64,000 nt of DNA, from the NCBI GenBank assembly GCA_947475315.1, contig CANJMY010000004.1, positions 1 to 64,000 on the forward strand. Direction: 5' to 3'. This DNA comes from Pseudomonadota bacterium. Lineage in GTDB: Bacteria; Myxococcota_A; UBA796; GCA-2862545. The position numbers were made by a program, and so were the translations under genes. Below are positions 1 through 8,824 of the stretch, piece after piece (within the stretch, counting starts at the first letter, position 1; every line of letters begins with the position of its first letter). Below the pieces are notes generated by a model that worked only from the letters and a program-made list of their open reading frames with translations, had not been told where the DNA came from and did no database searches.

Positions 1-639
1 ACGCGCGCGGTGGCGCAGCACACGGAGGGCACGGCGCAGCGCGCCGAGCCGGTGCGGCAAGAGGCGTCCGCGCCCAAGCCGGAGCCGGCGTCGTCGCGTC
101 CCGCCACCTACACGGTGCGCTCGGGTGACTCGCTCGGCAGCATCGCGGATCGCTTCGACATGTCGCTGGCCGAGATCCAGGCGCTCAATGACATCCGCGA
201 TCCGTCGCGCATCGCCGCGGGCCAGGTGCTCAAGGTGGGCGGGCAGGCGTCGGGTGGCTCGTCTTCGTCTTCGTCCTCGTCGGCCGCCGCGCCCGCCGCG
301 CAGACCTACACGGTGCGCTCCGGCGACTCGCTGTCGGCGATCGCCACACGCTATGGCGTGACGGTCTCGGACCTGCAGTCGTGGAACGGCATCCGCAACC
401 CGTCCGACCTGCGCGCCGGTCAGACGCTCAAGATCCGTGGTGGCTCGTCTCGTGGATCGACGACGTCTTCGTCCTCCTCGGGCGACAGCGTGATCACCTA
501 CACGGTGCGCAGCGGTGACAGCCTGGGCATCATCGCCGAGCGCTACCACGTGTCGGTCGATCAGCTCCGGTCGTGGAACGGCATCCGCGGCAGCTCGATC
601 TTTGCGGGCGACCGGATCAAGATCCACGTGAAGAAGTAG
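1..639 (+). CDS. LysM-repeat protein, 5' end outside window
   Basis: The frame is open from base 1, so the GTG at 10 is probably internal and the N-terminal part is missing. Three LysM modules are visible, each starting TYTVRSGDSL and each about 44 residues long. They are separated by Ser/Gly-rich linkers, and the protein ends right after the third module. LysM binds the N-acetylglucosamine part of peptidoglycan, so this is probably the wall-binding tail of a periplasmic or outer-membrane protein. An amidase or endopeptidase N-terminus is common in such proteins but is not seen here. The stop is 2 bp before the moeA start. Confidence 0.85.
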   Translation, partial: TRAVAQHTEGTAQRAEPVRQEASAPKPEPASSRPATYTVRSGDSLGSIADRFDMSLAEIQALNDIRDPSRIAAGQVLKVGGQASGGSSSSSSSSAAAPAAQTYTVRSGDSLSAIATRYGVTVSDLQSWNGIRNPSDLRAGQTLKIRGGSSRGSTTSSSSSGDSVITYTVRSGDSLGIIAERYHVSVDQLRSWNGIRGSSIFAGDRIKIHVKK

Positions 640-641
640 CC

Positions 642-1877
642 GTGCTCCCCGTCGACGAGGCCGTCAGCCGTGTGCTGACCACGGTCCGCGCGGTGGGGGT
701 GGAGACGGTGGACGTGGCGTCGGCGCTCGGTCGCGTGCTCGCGCGCGACGTGGTGTCGTCGGTGGACGTGCCGCCCTGGGACACGAGCGCGATGGACGGG
801 TACGCGGTGCGCGCGGCGGACGCGGCGCCCGGCGCGAGCCTGACGCTGCAGCCGCCGATCGCCGCGGGGCGGCTGGCGACGGTGGCGGTCGCGGCGGGGT
901 TGGCGGCGCCGATCGCCACGGGCGCGCCGATGCCCGACGGCGCGGACGCGGTGGTGATCGTGGAGGACACGGACGCCGCGCGGACGGGCGAGGTGTCGCT
1001 GCGCGCGGGGGCGGAGCCCGGCGCGTGGGTGCGGCGACGCGGCGCGGATCTGCGCACAGGCCAGACGGTGCTGACGGCGGGCGCGACGCTGAACGCGGCG
1101 CAGCTTGGGCTGCTTGGCAGCATCGGTCTGACGAAGGTCGCGGTCGCGCGGCGCGCGCGGGTGGCGATCCTGATCACGGGTGACGAGGTCGCGAAGCCGG
1201 GCGACGCGCGCACGCCGGGCCAGCTCTGGTCGTCCAACCACCTTGTGCTCGCGGGGCTGGTGGAGGCGGCGGGCGCAGTGGTGGCCGAGGTCGGTTTCGT
1301 CGGCGACGACCTGGAGGCTACGGTGTCCGCGCTGCGCTCGATCGGCGACGTGGACGTGGTGCTGACGACGGGCGGCGTGAGCGTCGGCGCGCGCGATGTC
1401 ACCCGCGATGCGCTTGAGCGGGTCGGCGTGTCGCGCGAGTTCTACAAGGTCCGTATGCAGCCGGGAAAGCCGCTGGCCTTCGGGCTTTGGTCGCGCCCGT
1501 CGGGCGAGGTCGCCGTGTTCGGCCTGCCCGGCAACCCCGTGTCGTGCGCGGTCGTGTTCGTAACGATGGTGCGGCCCTGGCTCCGCGCGGCGATGGGGGC
1601 GGCCCGACCGCACCTGCCGATCGTGTTCGCCACTGCCGGTGAGGCGCTGCGCTCGGGGCCGGGGCGCGCGCGCTTTGAGCGCGTTCGGCTGACCGACGGC
1701 CCGACGGGCCGGGTCGCGTGGGCGACGGGCGACCGGAGCAGCGGCGTGCTGTCGTCGCTCGCGCGGGCGGACGGGCTGATGGTGCTCGGGCCAGACACGC
1801 CGGGGCCGCAGCCCGGTGAACCCGTGCGGGTGCTGCTGCTGGCGGGCGAGGCGGAGCGAGTCGACTACGGCTGGTAG
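642..1877 (+). CDS. moeA: Molybdopterin molybdenumtransferase MoeA
   Basis: MoeA inserts molybdate into adenylylated molybdopterin, the last step of molybdenum-cofactor synthesis, in the cytoplasm. The family motifs are present in order: PPWDTSAMDGYAV near residues 44-56, GAPMPDGADAVV, ITGDEV, TTGGVSVG near 242-249, QPGKPLAFG and GLPGNPVS. The GTG at 642 gives 411 residues, the usual family length. A longer frame from 573 would overlap the LysM gene and adds residues that look like nothing. moaA lies 6 kb downstream, so the pathway is split. Confidence 0.95.
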   Translation: MLPVDEAVSRVLTTVRAVGVETVDVASALGRVLARDVVSSVDVPPWDTSAMDGYAVRAADAAPGASLTLQPPIAAGRLATVAVAAGLAAPIATGAPMPDGADAVVIVEDTDAARTGEVSLRAGAEPGAWVRRRGADLRTGQTVLTAGATLNAAQLGLLGSIGLTKVAVARRARVAILITGDEVAKPGDARTPGQLWSSNHLVLAGLVEAAGAVVAEVGFVGDDLEATVSALRSIGDVDVVLTTGGVSVGARDVTRDALERVGVSREFYKVRMQPGKPLAFGLWSRPSGEVAVFGLPGNPVSCAVVFVTMVRPWLRAAMGAARPHLPIVFATAGEALRSGPGRARFERVRLTDGPTGRVAWATGDRSSGVLSSLARADGLMVLGPDTPGPQPGEPVRVLLLAGEAERVDYGW

Positions 1878-1956
1878 TCCCGGGCGTGCCCCGACCGGGC
1901 GCGCGAAGCGCGACACCGACATGGCGCGGCGCGCCGCGACACCGACGACCCGAAGC

Positions 1957-3336
1957 CTATGACGCGTTCTCCGCGCTGACCTCGGCCTTGAGGCGGGCAA
2001 GATCGTCCTGCGTCACGCGCTGGTAGGCGGCGGGCGCGCGCAGCATGAACCAGCCGCCCGGCAGTGACAGCGGCAGCTTCTCGATCCAGAAGCCCAAGTG
2101 ACCGATCAAGAAGGCCTTGGCGGCGGTGGTCTTGCCGTGCAGCAGCGTGACGAACACCAGCTCGCGGACACCCTCACCGCTGGCGGACGGCGCCAGGAAC
2201 GTGCCGAGCGTCATCACCGCGCTCGCGTAGAGGATCTGCATGGTGCTGGCGCCCTTCACGTCGAGCGCCATCGCGTTGCCGAAGTACATGAACATCGTCG
2301 TCACCTGCCCGAACACGGCGCACGCGAGCGCGATGAGCAGCGCGCGGCGGTTGGAAGAGTAGGCGGTCGCGCTGTCGATGGCGCTGGTGAAGAAGCTCTT
2401 GAACTTCGCGTTGGGGATGAAGCGCACTAGGCCGTGGAACATGGCCGGGCGCATCAGGAGCAGCAGGCCGAACACGATCGCCGCGGCGATCGGCACGGCG
2501 AGCGCCTTCATCACGTCGGCCAGGTCCTTCCCGTCCAGGCCGGCGAACGGCATGAACGCCAGGATGACGGTGAGCAGGCCGACCAGCCCGATCACGCGCT
2601 CCACGGCGATGGCGGTGGTGCACTCGACCGGCTTGCGGGTGGCGCGGATGGTGTCGTACAGGCGCCAGCCGTCCAGGCCCATGGTCGACGGGGTGACGAT
2701 GCCCCAGTACCGGCCGACGAAATAGCTGGCGGTCAGCCAGCCGAACTTGAGCTCGACGCCCTGACCGGCCAGCAGCACCTGCCAGCGCAGGATGTTGGCG
2801 AAGATGCCGGCGAGCTTGATGCCGATCGCGAACAGGAACCACGGCAGGAAGATGGCGAGGTCGATCGAGCGGATCTCGTTCCACAGGTCGCGCATGTCCA
2901 TCGGCACGAGCTGGAAGCCCTGCTTGAGCACGTAGACGGTGTCGTCCGTGGTGGCCGAGAGCGCGACCTGATCGGAGGTAGGCGAGGGAAGGACTTGCTC
3001 GAACACGTCGTTCGTGCAGTGACGGAGTGCCTTGAGCTTCACCACGTCGCCCGCCGTCGTCTTGACGAACACGGTGTTCTCGGCCGCGGTCTTGCACAGG
3101 GCGTCGAACGCGAGCGGCTTGGTCGGATCAGGCAGGGCGGCGCCGGTGACCTTGGCCTTGAGCTTGCCGAGGAAGCCGGGCATGTCCGGGTTGGCCTGGA
3201 ACAGCGCGCTGCCGTCGGTCAGCGCGGCCTTGGAGACGGGCACGGGTCCGCCGCCGAACTCGGCGAAGATCGCCACGAAGATCGCGATGGTGGCGAGCGC
3301 CTTGAGCAGGGACTTGAGGCGCGGGTCGAGCTTCAT
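1957..3336 (-). CDS. Flippase-like integral membrane protein (LPG_synthase_TM/UPF0104)
   Basis: A 459-residue multi-pass inner-membrane protein. A TM segment at about residues 12-30 is followed by a soluble, presumably periplasmic, insert of about 120 residues. A bundle of helices then carries the family landmarks RWQVLLAGQG, YFVGRYWG.V.PS.MG.D.WR and, near the C-terminus, SGEGVRE. Relatives include the membrane half of lysylphosphatidylglycerol synthase and glycan/lipid flippase-like proteins. The substrate cannot be read from the sequence. The long insert after the first helix is unusual for the family. The ATG has an upstream GAGGA ribosome site. Confidence 0.8.
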   Translation of the reverse strand: MKLDPRLKSLLKALATIAIFVAIFAEFGGGPVPVSKAALTDGSALFQANPDMPGFLGKLKAKVTGAALPDPTKPLAFDALCKTAAENTVFVKTTAGDVVKLKALRHCTNDVFEQVLPSPTSDQVALSATTDDTVYVLKQGFQLVPMDMRDLWNEIRSIDLAIFLPWFLFAIGIKLAGIFANILRWQVLLAGQGVELKFGWLTASYFVGRYWGIVTPSTMGLDGWRLYDTIRATRKPVECTTAIAVERVIGLVGLLTVILAFMPFAGLDGKDLADVMKALAVPIAAAIVFGLLLLMRPAMFHGLVRFIPNAKFKSFFTSAIDSATAYSSNRRALLIALACAVFGQVTTMFMYFGNAMALDVKGASTMQILYASAVMTLGTFLAPSASGEGVRELVFVTLLHGKTTAAKAFLIGHLGFWIEKLPLSLPGGWFMLRAPAAYQRVTQDDLARLKAEVSAENAS

Positions 3337-3402
3337 TCGGGTCCTCGGCGTGACGGGCGCGGAGTACCCCGCACGGGGGCGGGCGGCACTTCGCGTGACG
3401 GG

Positions 3403-5685
3403 TCAGAACACGGGGCCCCAGGTCACGGAGACGGTGACCGGTGGGGCGTGGGCAGGCATGTCGAAGCCTTCATGCCACAGCGGCACGCCGATCGTCAGCA
3501 GCGCAGCGCCCGGCGCGATGCCGAGGTTGTCGACGACCACACCCAGCCCGAACGCGGCGCCGACCGCCGCCACCGGGACCGACTGCGCGTCGCCCACGCC
3601 GACGTCGACGCCGCCGATCAGGTGCAGGTCGCGCACGTAGAGTACGCCGAGCGGCCACGACCCCTGACGCATGGGGGCGGTGCGCAGCTCCAGGTTGGTC
3701 ACCACCTGGGTCGTGGTCTGGACGGCGTCGTCGGGGAACGCGCGGACGCCGGTGTCGCCGCCGAACGCGAGCCGCTCGTGGGGCAGGTCGCTGTGGGCCC
3801 AGCCGCCGGCCACGCGCGCGGCCAGGACGAAGCGGGGCGCGAGCGAGATGGCGCCGGCGGCCTCAGCGACGGTCCGCACGTAGCTGGCGTGCGTCTCCGG
3901 CAGGCCGCCCGCGTAGACGGCGGCGGTGGTGCGGATTCCGCGGGTGGGGAACAGGCTGGTGTCGTGGGTGTCGTAGGCCCAGGCGAGCACGCCGCCGACC
4001 GACGCGTGCGCGCCGTTGGCGTCCGCGAAGTTCGCGTTGAGCCAGGCGCCCTCGGCGCCCAAGGTCAGGCTGTGCGCGCGCTCGGTGGGGCGGGTGAGGG
4101 GGCCCAGGTAGTGCGTCCAGCCAAAGCGTCCCTCCAACCAGGATCGGGAGTTGGTGATCGCCCACAGGCGGAAGCGGTTGTGGGTGTCGGCCTGGCCGCG
4201 GGCGGTGAGGACCGCAAACGCCGACGCCGTGCCCTCCGCCGCGTTGATCGCGGAGATCTGGCCGTTGAGGGTCCAGCGAACGGGGATCGGGCGCACGTCG
4301 CCCTCCCGCGAGGTCTGGCCGACGTGCCGCTGCGGATCCAGGCGGAGGCGGTGCAAGCCAGGGTCGAGGGGGAGCTCGAAGCGTGCCTCCCCGCGGGGGG
4401 CGAGCAGCTGTCGCGGCGCCCCGTCGACGGACAGGACGATCGCCTCGGGGGGCGCGTCCGCGGGGGCCGCGCGCGTCACGACGACCGAGTCCGGTCGCCG
4501 GTCCAAGGTCCAGTCCTGCGCGGGGTAGGCCACGCCCCAGGCGTTCACCCGCACCCCGTCAAAGCCGACGTGGTCGAGCGCGCGGCGCAGCGTCCAGCCC
4601 AGCGCGAGCGCGTCGGCCAGCCTAGGCACGGCGTCGGGCCCGGCCTCGTCGCCGACCTGCGCGGTGACCCAGGTGCCGGACACGGCGGGGGCAAAGCGCG
4701 CGGCCAGGTCGTCGCCCAGGCCATCCGTCGGCACGACGCGGTGGAGCAGCTCGTCCTGAAAGGCCATGTCGCGGTTGTACAGGGCGGTGTCGACCGCCGG
4801 GATCCACTTGAGGATCCCCAGCCAGTTCACGGAGAGCCGCCGCCGTTCGCGCGCGCCTGCGACCGAGGCCATCGCGGCGCCCGCCACGTCGCGGGTGAGC
4901 GGGTCGGGGGCGCCCTGCCAGGAGGTCACCACCCCTTGGACCAGCGGGCGGTCGTGCAGGTGAACGAACCACGGGAACACGCGCCCCAGGCGGTCCGACA
5001 CGTAGGCGAGCTGCGCGCCGGGGCGGGCCAGATCACGCCGAAGCGGGGCCTCGACCGCCACGCCCGACCAAGTCCGCCCGTCCACGCGCGCCAGCGGGAG
5101 CGCGCGGTTGAAGGCCCGCACCAGCCCACGCCGCGGCTTGCGGGGCGTCAGCAGGGTCGTCGACCAGTCGCCACCGCCCAACGAGGTGAGCACGCCGTTC
5201 GGGATGGCGGCGAGGCTGACGCGCTCGGCGTCGCCGGTCCAGCGCAGCGTGCCCTCGCCGGTCACGTTGCCCAGCGCGCCGACCACGCCGTCCGGGAGGG
5301 TCAGCTTGACGTCCCAGGTGACCGTCGGCAGGCGCCCGTCGACCAAGGGGATGGGGTACCACGCGCCGTTGGCGAACAGGCCGTGTCGAGACGAGCCCAG
5401 GTCGCTCCACCGGTCGGGCAGCACGGCCTCAAACGCGATCACGTCGCCGGTGCGCTGAAAGCTGACGCCGCCGCGGTTGGGGCGGCCGGGGAAAGTCCGC
5501 GCGACGTCCGTGGGGTCGTCGGGGATCGGCAGGTCGATCAGCGCGTCGACCCAGGTGGCGTCGTCCAGATCGGACACCTTGAGGGTGCCGCGGACCACGC
5601 GCAGGCCCGGGTCGACGACCGCGTCCAGGTCCACGTGCGGCGAGGCAAACGCGGTCGCGCACCACGCGACCCACGCGAACGCCAC
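3403..5685 (-). CDS. Outer-membrane protein: M1-peptidase-like N-terminus fused to an Omp85-type barrel
   Basis: A 760-residue exported protein with a signal peptide cleaved about AFA|SP. The first 250 residues resemble the beta-domain that opens M1 aminopeptidases (GAWYP, then a beta-rich stretch), but no HExxH zinc motif is present, so peptidase activity is unlikely. The last 280 residues read as an Omp85/surface-antigen barrel: SLFPTRGIR, the FGGDTGVRAFPDD loop motif, and a C-terminal beta-strand ending in Phe. The GTG start lies 2 bp after the stop of the upstream barrel gene and has no clear ribosome site, which suggests translational coupling. The M1-like assignment is the weaker half. 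Confidence 0.7.
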   Translation of the reverse strand: MAFAWVAWCATAFASPHVDLDAVVDPGLRVVRGTLKVSDLDDATWVDALIDLPIPDDPTDVARTFPGRPNRGGVSFQRTGDVIAFEAVLPDRWSDLGSSRHGLFANGAWYPIPLVDGRLPTVTWDVKLTLPDGVVGALGNVTGEGTLRWTGDAERVSLAAIPNGVLTSLGGGDWSTTLLTPRKPRRGLVRAFNRALPLARVDGRTWSGVAVEAPLRRDLARPGAQLAYVSDRLGRVFPWFVHLHDRPLVQGVVTSWQGAPDPLTRDVAGAAMASVAGARERRRLSVNWLGILKWIPAVDTALYNRDMAFQDELLHRVVPTDGLGDDLAARFAPAVSGTWVTAQVGDEAGPDAVPRLADALALGWTLRRALDHVGFDGVRVNAWGVAYPAQDWTLDRRPDSVVVTRAAPADAPPEAIVLSVDGAPRQLLAPRGEARFELPLDPGLHRLRLDPQRHVGQTSREGDVRPIPVRWTLNGQISAINAAEGTASAFAVLTARGQADTHNRFRLWAITNSRSWLEGRFGWTHYLGPLTRPTERAHSLTLGAEGAWLNANFADANGAHASVGGVLAWAYDTHDTSLFPTRGIRTTAAVYAGGLPETHASYVRTVAEAAGAISLAPRFVLAARVAGGWAHSDLPHERLAFGGDTGVRAFPDDAVQTTTQVVTNLELRTAPMRQGSWPLGVLYVRDLHLIGGVDVGVGDAQSVPVAAVGAAFGLGVVVDNLGIAPGAALLTIGVPLWHEGFDMPAHAPPVTVSVTWGPVF

Positions 5686-5687
5686 GG

Positions 5688-6554
5688 TCAGTACGTGTAG
5701 CCGATCGCGGCGGCGACGCTGGGCACGGCTTTCAGCGAGTAGGAGCCGCTGAGGCGGATGACGAGGTGCGCCGCGCGGATCTGCAGGCCGCCCGAGAAGC
5801 GAGGCATCAAGATGGACTTGCTGTTGGTGGTGGGGTCACCGCCGCGCTTGCCGTAGGTCACCGCGCCGATGGTGGCGATGGTGTCCGCGTCGAGCGTGGG
5901 CGTGGCCGTCACCAGCTGCAGCGAGGCGTCCGCGAAGGGGGACACCTCGACCGCGCGCAGGCGATCCTTGCCGCCGGGGCGGAACGAGCCGCCCAGCGTC
6001 AGGCCCGCGTCGAACACGCCGAGCTCCAGCTCGTCGTTGCCGATGTAGCCGGTGTACCCGACGTGCAGGCCCAGGTCCGGCCACGGCTCAAAGTTCTCGA
6101 GCAGGCCCGCGTGCACGAAGCCTCCGAAGATGCCCTGGCGCGTGTTGCCGATCCAGCGCGCGGTGGCGCCAACCTCGACCGACAGCGGCAAGCCCTTGCG
6201 CAGGCTGAAGCCCGGCGCGAAGAAGACCTTGGACGGGCTCTCGTCCGGCGTGACGCGCTCCCAGGTGGAGGCCGTGCCGTCGTTGTTCTTGGTGTCGATG
6301 AACGCGATGTTGGACTCGGCCACCATCTCAAAGCCGCTGGCGCCGAGCGTGCGCGCGGGGAGCAGCGTGGAGCTGTCGATGCTGGCGCCGAGCTCGCGGA
6401 TCATGCGGGCGTAGGCCTCACCCAGCAGCGCTGAGTCGACGACGCGGACGCCGCCCTGATCCGTCATGCTGGACGGCGTGACGTCCTCCGGGAAGCCCGC
6501 GTGGGCGACCGCAGGGAGGGCGAGAGCGATGAAGCAAGCAAACCTGGCGCGCAT
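5688..6554 (-). CDS. Outer-membrane beta-barrel protein, family unknown
   Basis: A 288-residue protein with a classic signal peptide (MRARFACFIALALPAVAHA|GF). The mature part alternates short hydrophobic strands with polar turns and ends in an aromatic strand (IGYTY), as outer-membrane barrels do. It is first in a two-gene unit with the Omp85-like gene that starts 2 bp after its stop. I recognise no specific family. The pair probably works in the same outer-membrane process, but that is inference from spacing. Confidence 0.65.
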   Translation of the reverse strand: MRARFACFIALALPAVAHAGFPEDVTPSSMTDQGGVRVVDSALLGEAYARMIRELGASIDSSTLLPARTLGASGFEMVAESNIAFIDTKNNDGTASTWERVTPDESPSKVFFAPGFSLRKGLPLSVEVGATARWIGNTRQGIFGGFVHAGLLENFEPWPDLGLHVGYTGYIGNDELELGVFDAGLTLGGSFRPGGKDRLRAVEVSPFADASLQLVTATPTLDADTIATIGAVTYGKRGGDPTTNSKSILMPRFSGGLQIRAAHLVIRLSGSYSLKAVPSVAAAIGYTY

Positions 6555-6575
6555 GGACCGTCCGACGCTTCCGCT

Positions 6576-6605
6576 AGACTAGCGCGTCCTGACGCCAACC
6601 GACAA
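6576..6605 (-). promoter_or_regulatory. Possible sigma70-type promoter of the barrel operon
   Basis: On the minus strand TTGTCG (6605-6600) and TAGTCT (6581-6576) are 18 bp apart, about 20 bp upstream of the ATG at 6554. The -10 match is weak, so this is a suggestion only. Confidence 0.3.
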
Positions 6606-6679
6606 TGCCCACGCGGCCCTATCGGTGGCAAGCGGTTAGCCGTGCGGCTTGCTCCGGGCCCAGGCCCCGTGGAGACTGC

Positions 6680-7795
6680 ATGTCCGACGTTGATCCGCTG
6701 CACCTGCTTGAGCCCGCTGCCACCAAGGTCCGCGACCCTGTCTCTGGGCGGAGCGTGTGGCTCGCGGGCGTGGTGCGAAACGGGCGAATGGACGGCGACG
6801 TGTTGCACTACGACCTGTTCTTCCGTCCCGAGCACGCGCCCGACGACCGCCGCGCCATCGCCGAGGCGATGACCGCAAACCTGCGCGGGAACGGCTTCAT
6901 GGGCGAGATCCAGACCCGGACGATGGAGCTTGGGCCAGCCACGCTCAAGCAGCAGTCGGGCCCCGGTGATGCGGTCAAGGGAATGTCTGGACCTGGGATG
7001 GCGCCGCACGGTGGCCCGGTCGCGCGCAAGCCCATCCCCGGCGTGACCCACGTGATCGCTGTCGCGTCGGGCAAGGGCGGCGTCGGCAAGTCGACGATCG
7101 CCACCAACCTCGCGGTCGGTCTGCGCCTCGAAGGCCACACGGTCGGCCTGCTCGACGCCGACGTGTACGGGCCTAGCCTGCCCACCATGATGAACGTGTT
7201 CTCGCGCCCGCTGGTGGACGACGAGAAGCTGATCGTCCCGCCGGTGGCCTATGGCGTAAAGTGCCTGTCCACTGGGCTGGTCGTGGACGCGGGTGAGGCG
7301 ATCATCTGGCGCGGCCCGATGGTGATGGACCTGGTCCGCAAGTTCCTCCAGACGGTCGCCTGGGGCCCGCTCGACGTGCTGATCGTCGACCTGCCGCCCG
7401 GCACCGGCGACGCGCAGCTCACGCTCATCCAGGCGATCGATCTTGCGGGCGCGGTGATCGTGACCACGCCGCAGGAGGTCGCGCTGGCCGACGCCCGCCG
7501 CGGCATCGAGATGTTCCGCAAGCTCGGCGTGCCGCTGCTGGGCCTGGTCGAGAACATGGCCTACTATCCGCTGCCCGACGGCACCCGGGACTACGTGTTC
7601 GGCCGCGACGGCGGCAAGCGCACCGCCGAGAAGTACGAGACCGAGCTGCTGGCCGAGCTGCCGCTGCGCACGTCGATCCGCCACGCGAGCGACGCCGGCC
7701 TGCCCGCGGTGCTCGGCGACGACGACGTCGCCGCGAACCTTCGCGCGCTCGCGCGTCGAGTGGCCGCCAAGATCGGTCTGCCGGCCTCCGCGTGA
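6680..7795 (+). CDS. mrp: Mrp/ApbC-family Fe-S carrier ATPase
   Basis: A MinD-like P-loop ATPase of 371 residues. The deviant Walker A GKGGVGKST carries the lysine at residue 137, and LLDADVYGPSLP and DLPPGTGD follow. The first 90 residues form a small domain in the place of the usual MIP18/DUF59 domain. Mrp proteins carry Fe-S clusters on a CxxC near the C-terminus. Here that site reads ENMAYYPLPDG, with no cysteines. The ATG at 6680 follows GGAGA. A start at 6605 is possible but adds non-conserved residues. The stop overlaps the moaA start by 4 bp. Confidence 0.9.
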   Translation: MSDVDPLHLLEPAATKVRDPVSGRSVWLAGVVRNGRMDGDVLHYDLFFRPEHAPDDRRAIAEAMTANLRGNGFMGEIQTRTMELGPATLKQQSGPGDAVKGMSGPGMAPHGGPVARKPIPGVTHVIAVASGKGGVGKSTIATNLAVGLRLEGHTVGLLDADVYGPSLPTMMNVFSRPLVDDEKLIVPPVAYGVKCLSTGLVVDAGEAIIWRGPMVMDLVRKFLQTVAWGPLDVLIVDLPPGTGDAQLTLIQAIDLAGAVIVTTPQEVALADARRGIEMFRKLGVPLLGLVENMAYYPLPDGTRDYVFGRDGGKRTAEKYETELLAELPLRTSIRHASDAGLPAVLGDDDVAANLRALARRVAAKIGLPASA

Positions 7796-8805
7796 CGCTC
7801 CCCGCGCCGTTGCCCGGGGCCCAGCTCCGCGACGACGGACCGCTGCTCGACCGCTTTGGTCGGGCGCACACGTACCTGCGCGTCAGCGTGACCGACCGCT
7901 GCAACTTCCGGTGCACCTACTGCCTGCCGGAGGACGGGCTCACCTGGAAGCCCCGCGACACGCTGCTCACGTTTGAGGAGATCGCGCGGCTGGCGTCGGT
8001 GTTCCACGGGCTGGGCGTGCGTCGCGTGCGCCTGACCGGCGGCGAGCCGCTGCTGCGCTCCGACCTGCACATGCTCGTTCGGTTGCTGGCCGATCTTGGC
8101 TTTGACGATCTGTCGCTGACCACCAACGGGCACCGGCTGGTGGAGGACGCGCCGCGACTTGCGGCGGCGGGCCTGAGGCGCGTGAACGTGTCGTGCGACG
8201 CGATCGATCCCGTCGTGTTCTCGCGCATGACGCGGGGCGGCGACGTGCGGCGCGTGCTCCAGGGCATCGACGCGGCGCGGGCGGCGGGCCTCACGCCGAT
8301 CAAGGTCAATGCGGTCATGGTGGAGGGCGAGAACGACGACGCCCCGCTCGCGCTGCTCGAGCACTTCGCGCCGCACGCCGCGGACACGATCGTGCGGTTC
8401 ATCGAGTCGATGCCCTTTGAGCGCGCCGCTCGCCCGGCGCTCCCGGGAAGCCGGGTGCGCGCGCTCCTGGCGACCCGCTACCACCTGGAGCCGATCGGGG
8501 GCGGTGACGGCGGCCCCGCGGTCGACTGGCGCGTCGCGGAGACCGGTCAGCGGGTGGGGTTTGTCTCGCCGATGACCGAGCACTTCTGCGAGCGCTGCAA
8601 TCGCTTGCGGCTGGAGGCCGACGGCCACCTCCGCACCTGCCTCTCACGCGACGAGACCCCGCCGCTGCGTGAGCTGCTGCGGGCGAACGCGAGCGACGAC
8701 GCGCTGGCGCGCGCGATCCGCGGGATGGTCTGGGGCAAGGTCGCCGGGCACGAGGCGCACCTGGGCACCGCGTTCGAAGGCGTGATGACGAGGATCGGCG
8801 GCTAG
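7792..8805 (+). CDS. moaA: GTP 3',8-cyclase MoaA
   Basis: A radical-SAM enzyme for the first step of molybdopterin synthesis, turning GTP into 3',8-cyclo-7,8-dihydro-GTP. The SAM cluster site CxxxCxxC is at Cys37, Cys41 and Cys44. The second Fe-S site specific to MoaA is at Cys266, Cys269 and Cys283. The C-terminus ends in the conserved GG (RIGG), needed for catalysis in the family. Length is 337 residues, as usual. The GTG start lies in a GTGA overlap with the mrp stop, so the two are translationally coupled. Confidence 0.96.
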   Translation: MTLPAPLPGAQLRDDGPLLDRFGRAHTYLRVSVTDRCNFRCTYCLPEDGLTWKPRDTLLTFEEIARLASVFHGLGVRRVRLTGGEPLLRSDLHMLVRLLADLGFDDLSLTTNGHRLVEDAPRLAAAGLRRVNVSCDAIDPVVFSRMTRGGDVRRVLQGIDAARAAGLTPIKVNAVMVEGENDDAPLALLEHFAPHAADTIVRFIESMPFERAARPALPGSRVRALLATRYHLEPIGGGDGGPAVDWRVAETGQRVGFVSPMTEHFCERCNRLRLEADGHLRTCLSRDETPPLRELLRANASDDALARAIRGMVWGKVAGHEAHLGTAFEGVMTRIGG

Positions 8806-8824
8806 AGCGCCGACCGAACGCCGG

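Noticed and set aside
573-641. Upstream start for moeA
   Set aside because: It overlaps the LysM gene; the GTG at 642 gives the normal length and N-terminus.
2434-5700. 1088-codon open frame antisense to the flippase and barrel genes
   Set aside because: Arg/Gly/Glu/His-rich product without domains, opposite to two good genes; a typical shadow in GC-rich DNA.
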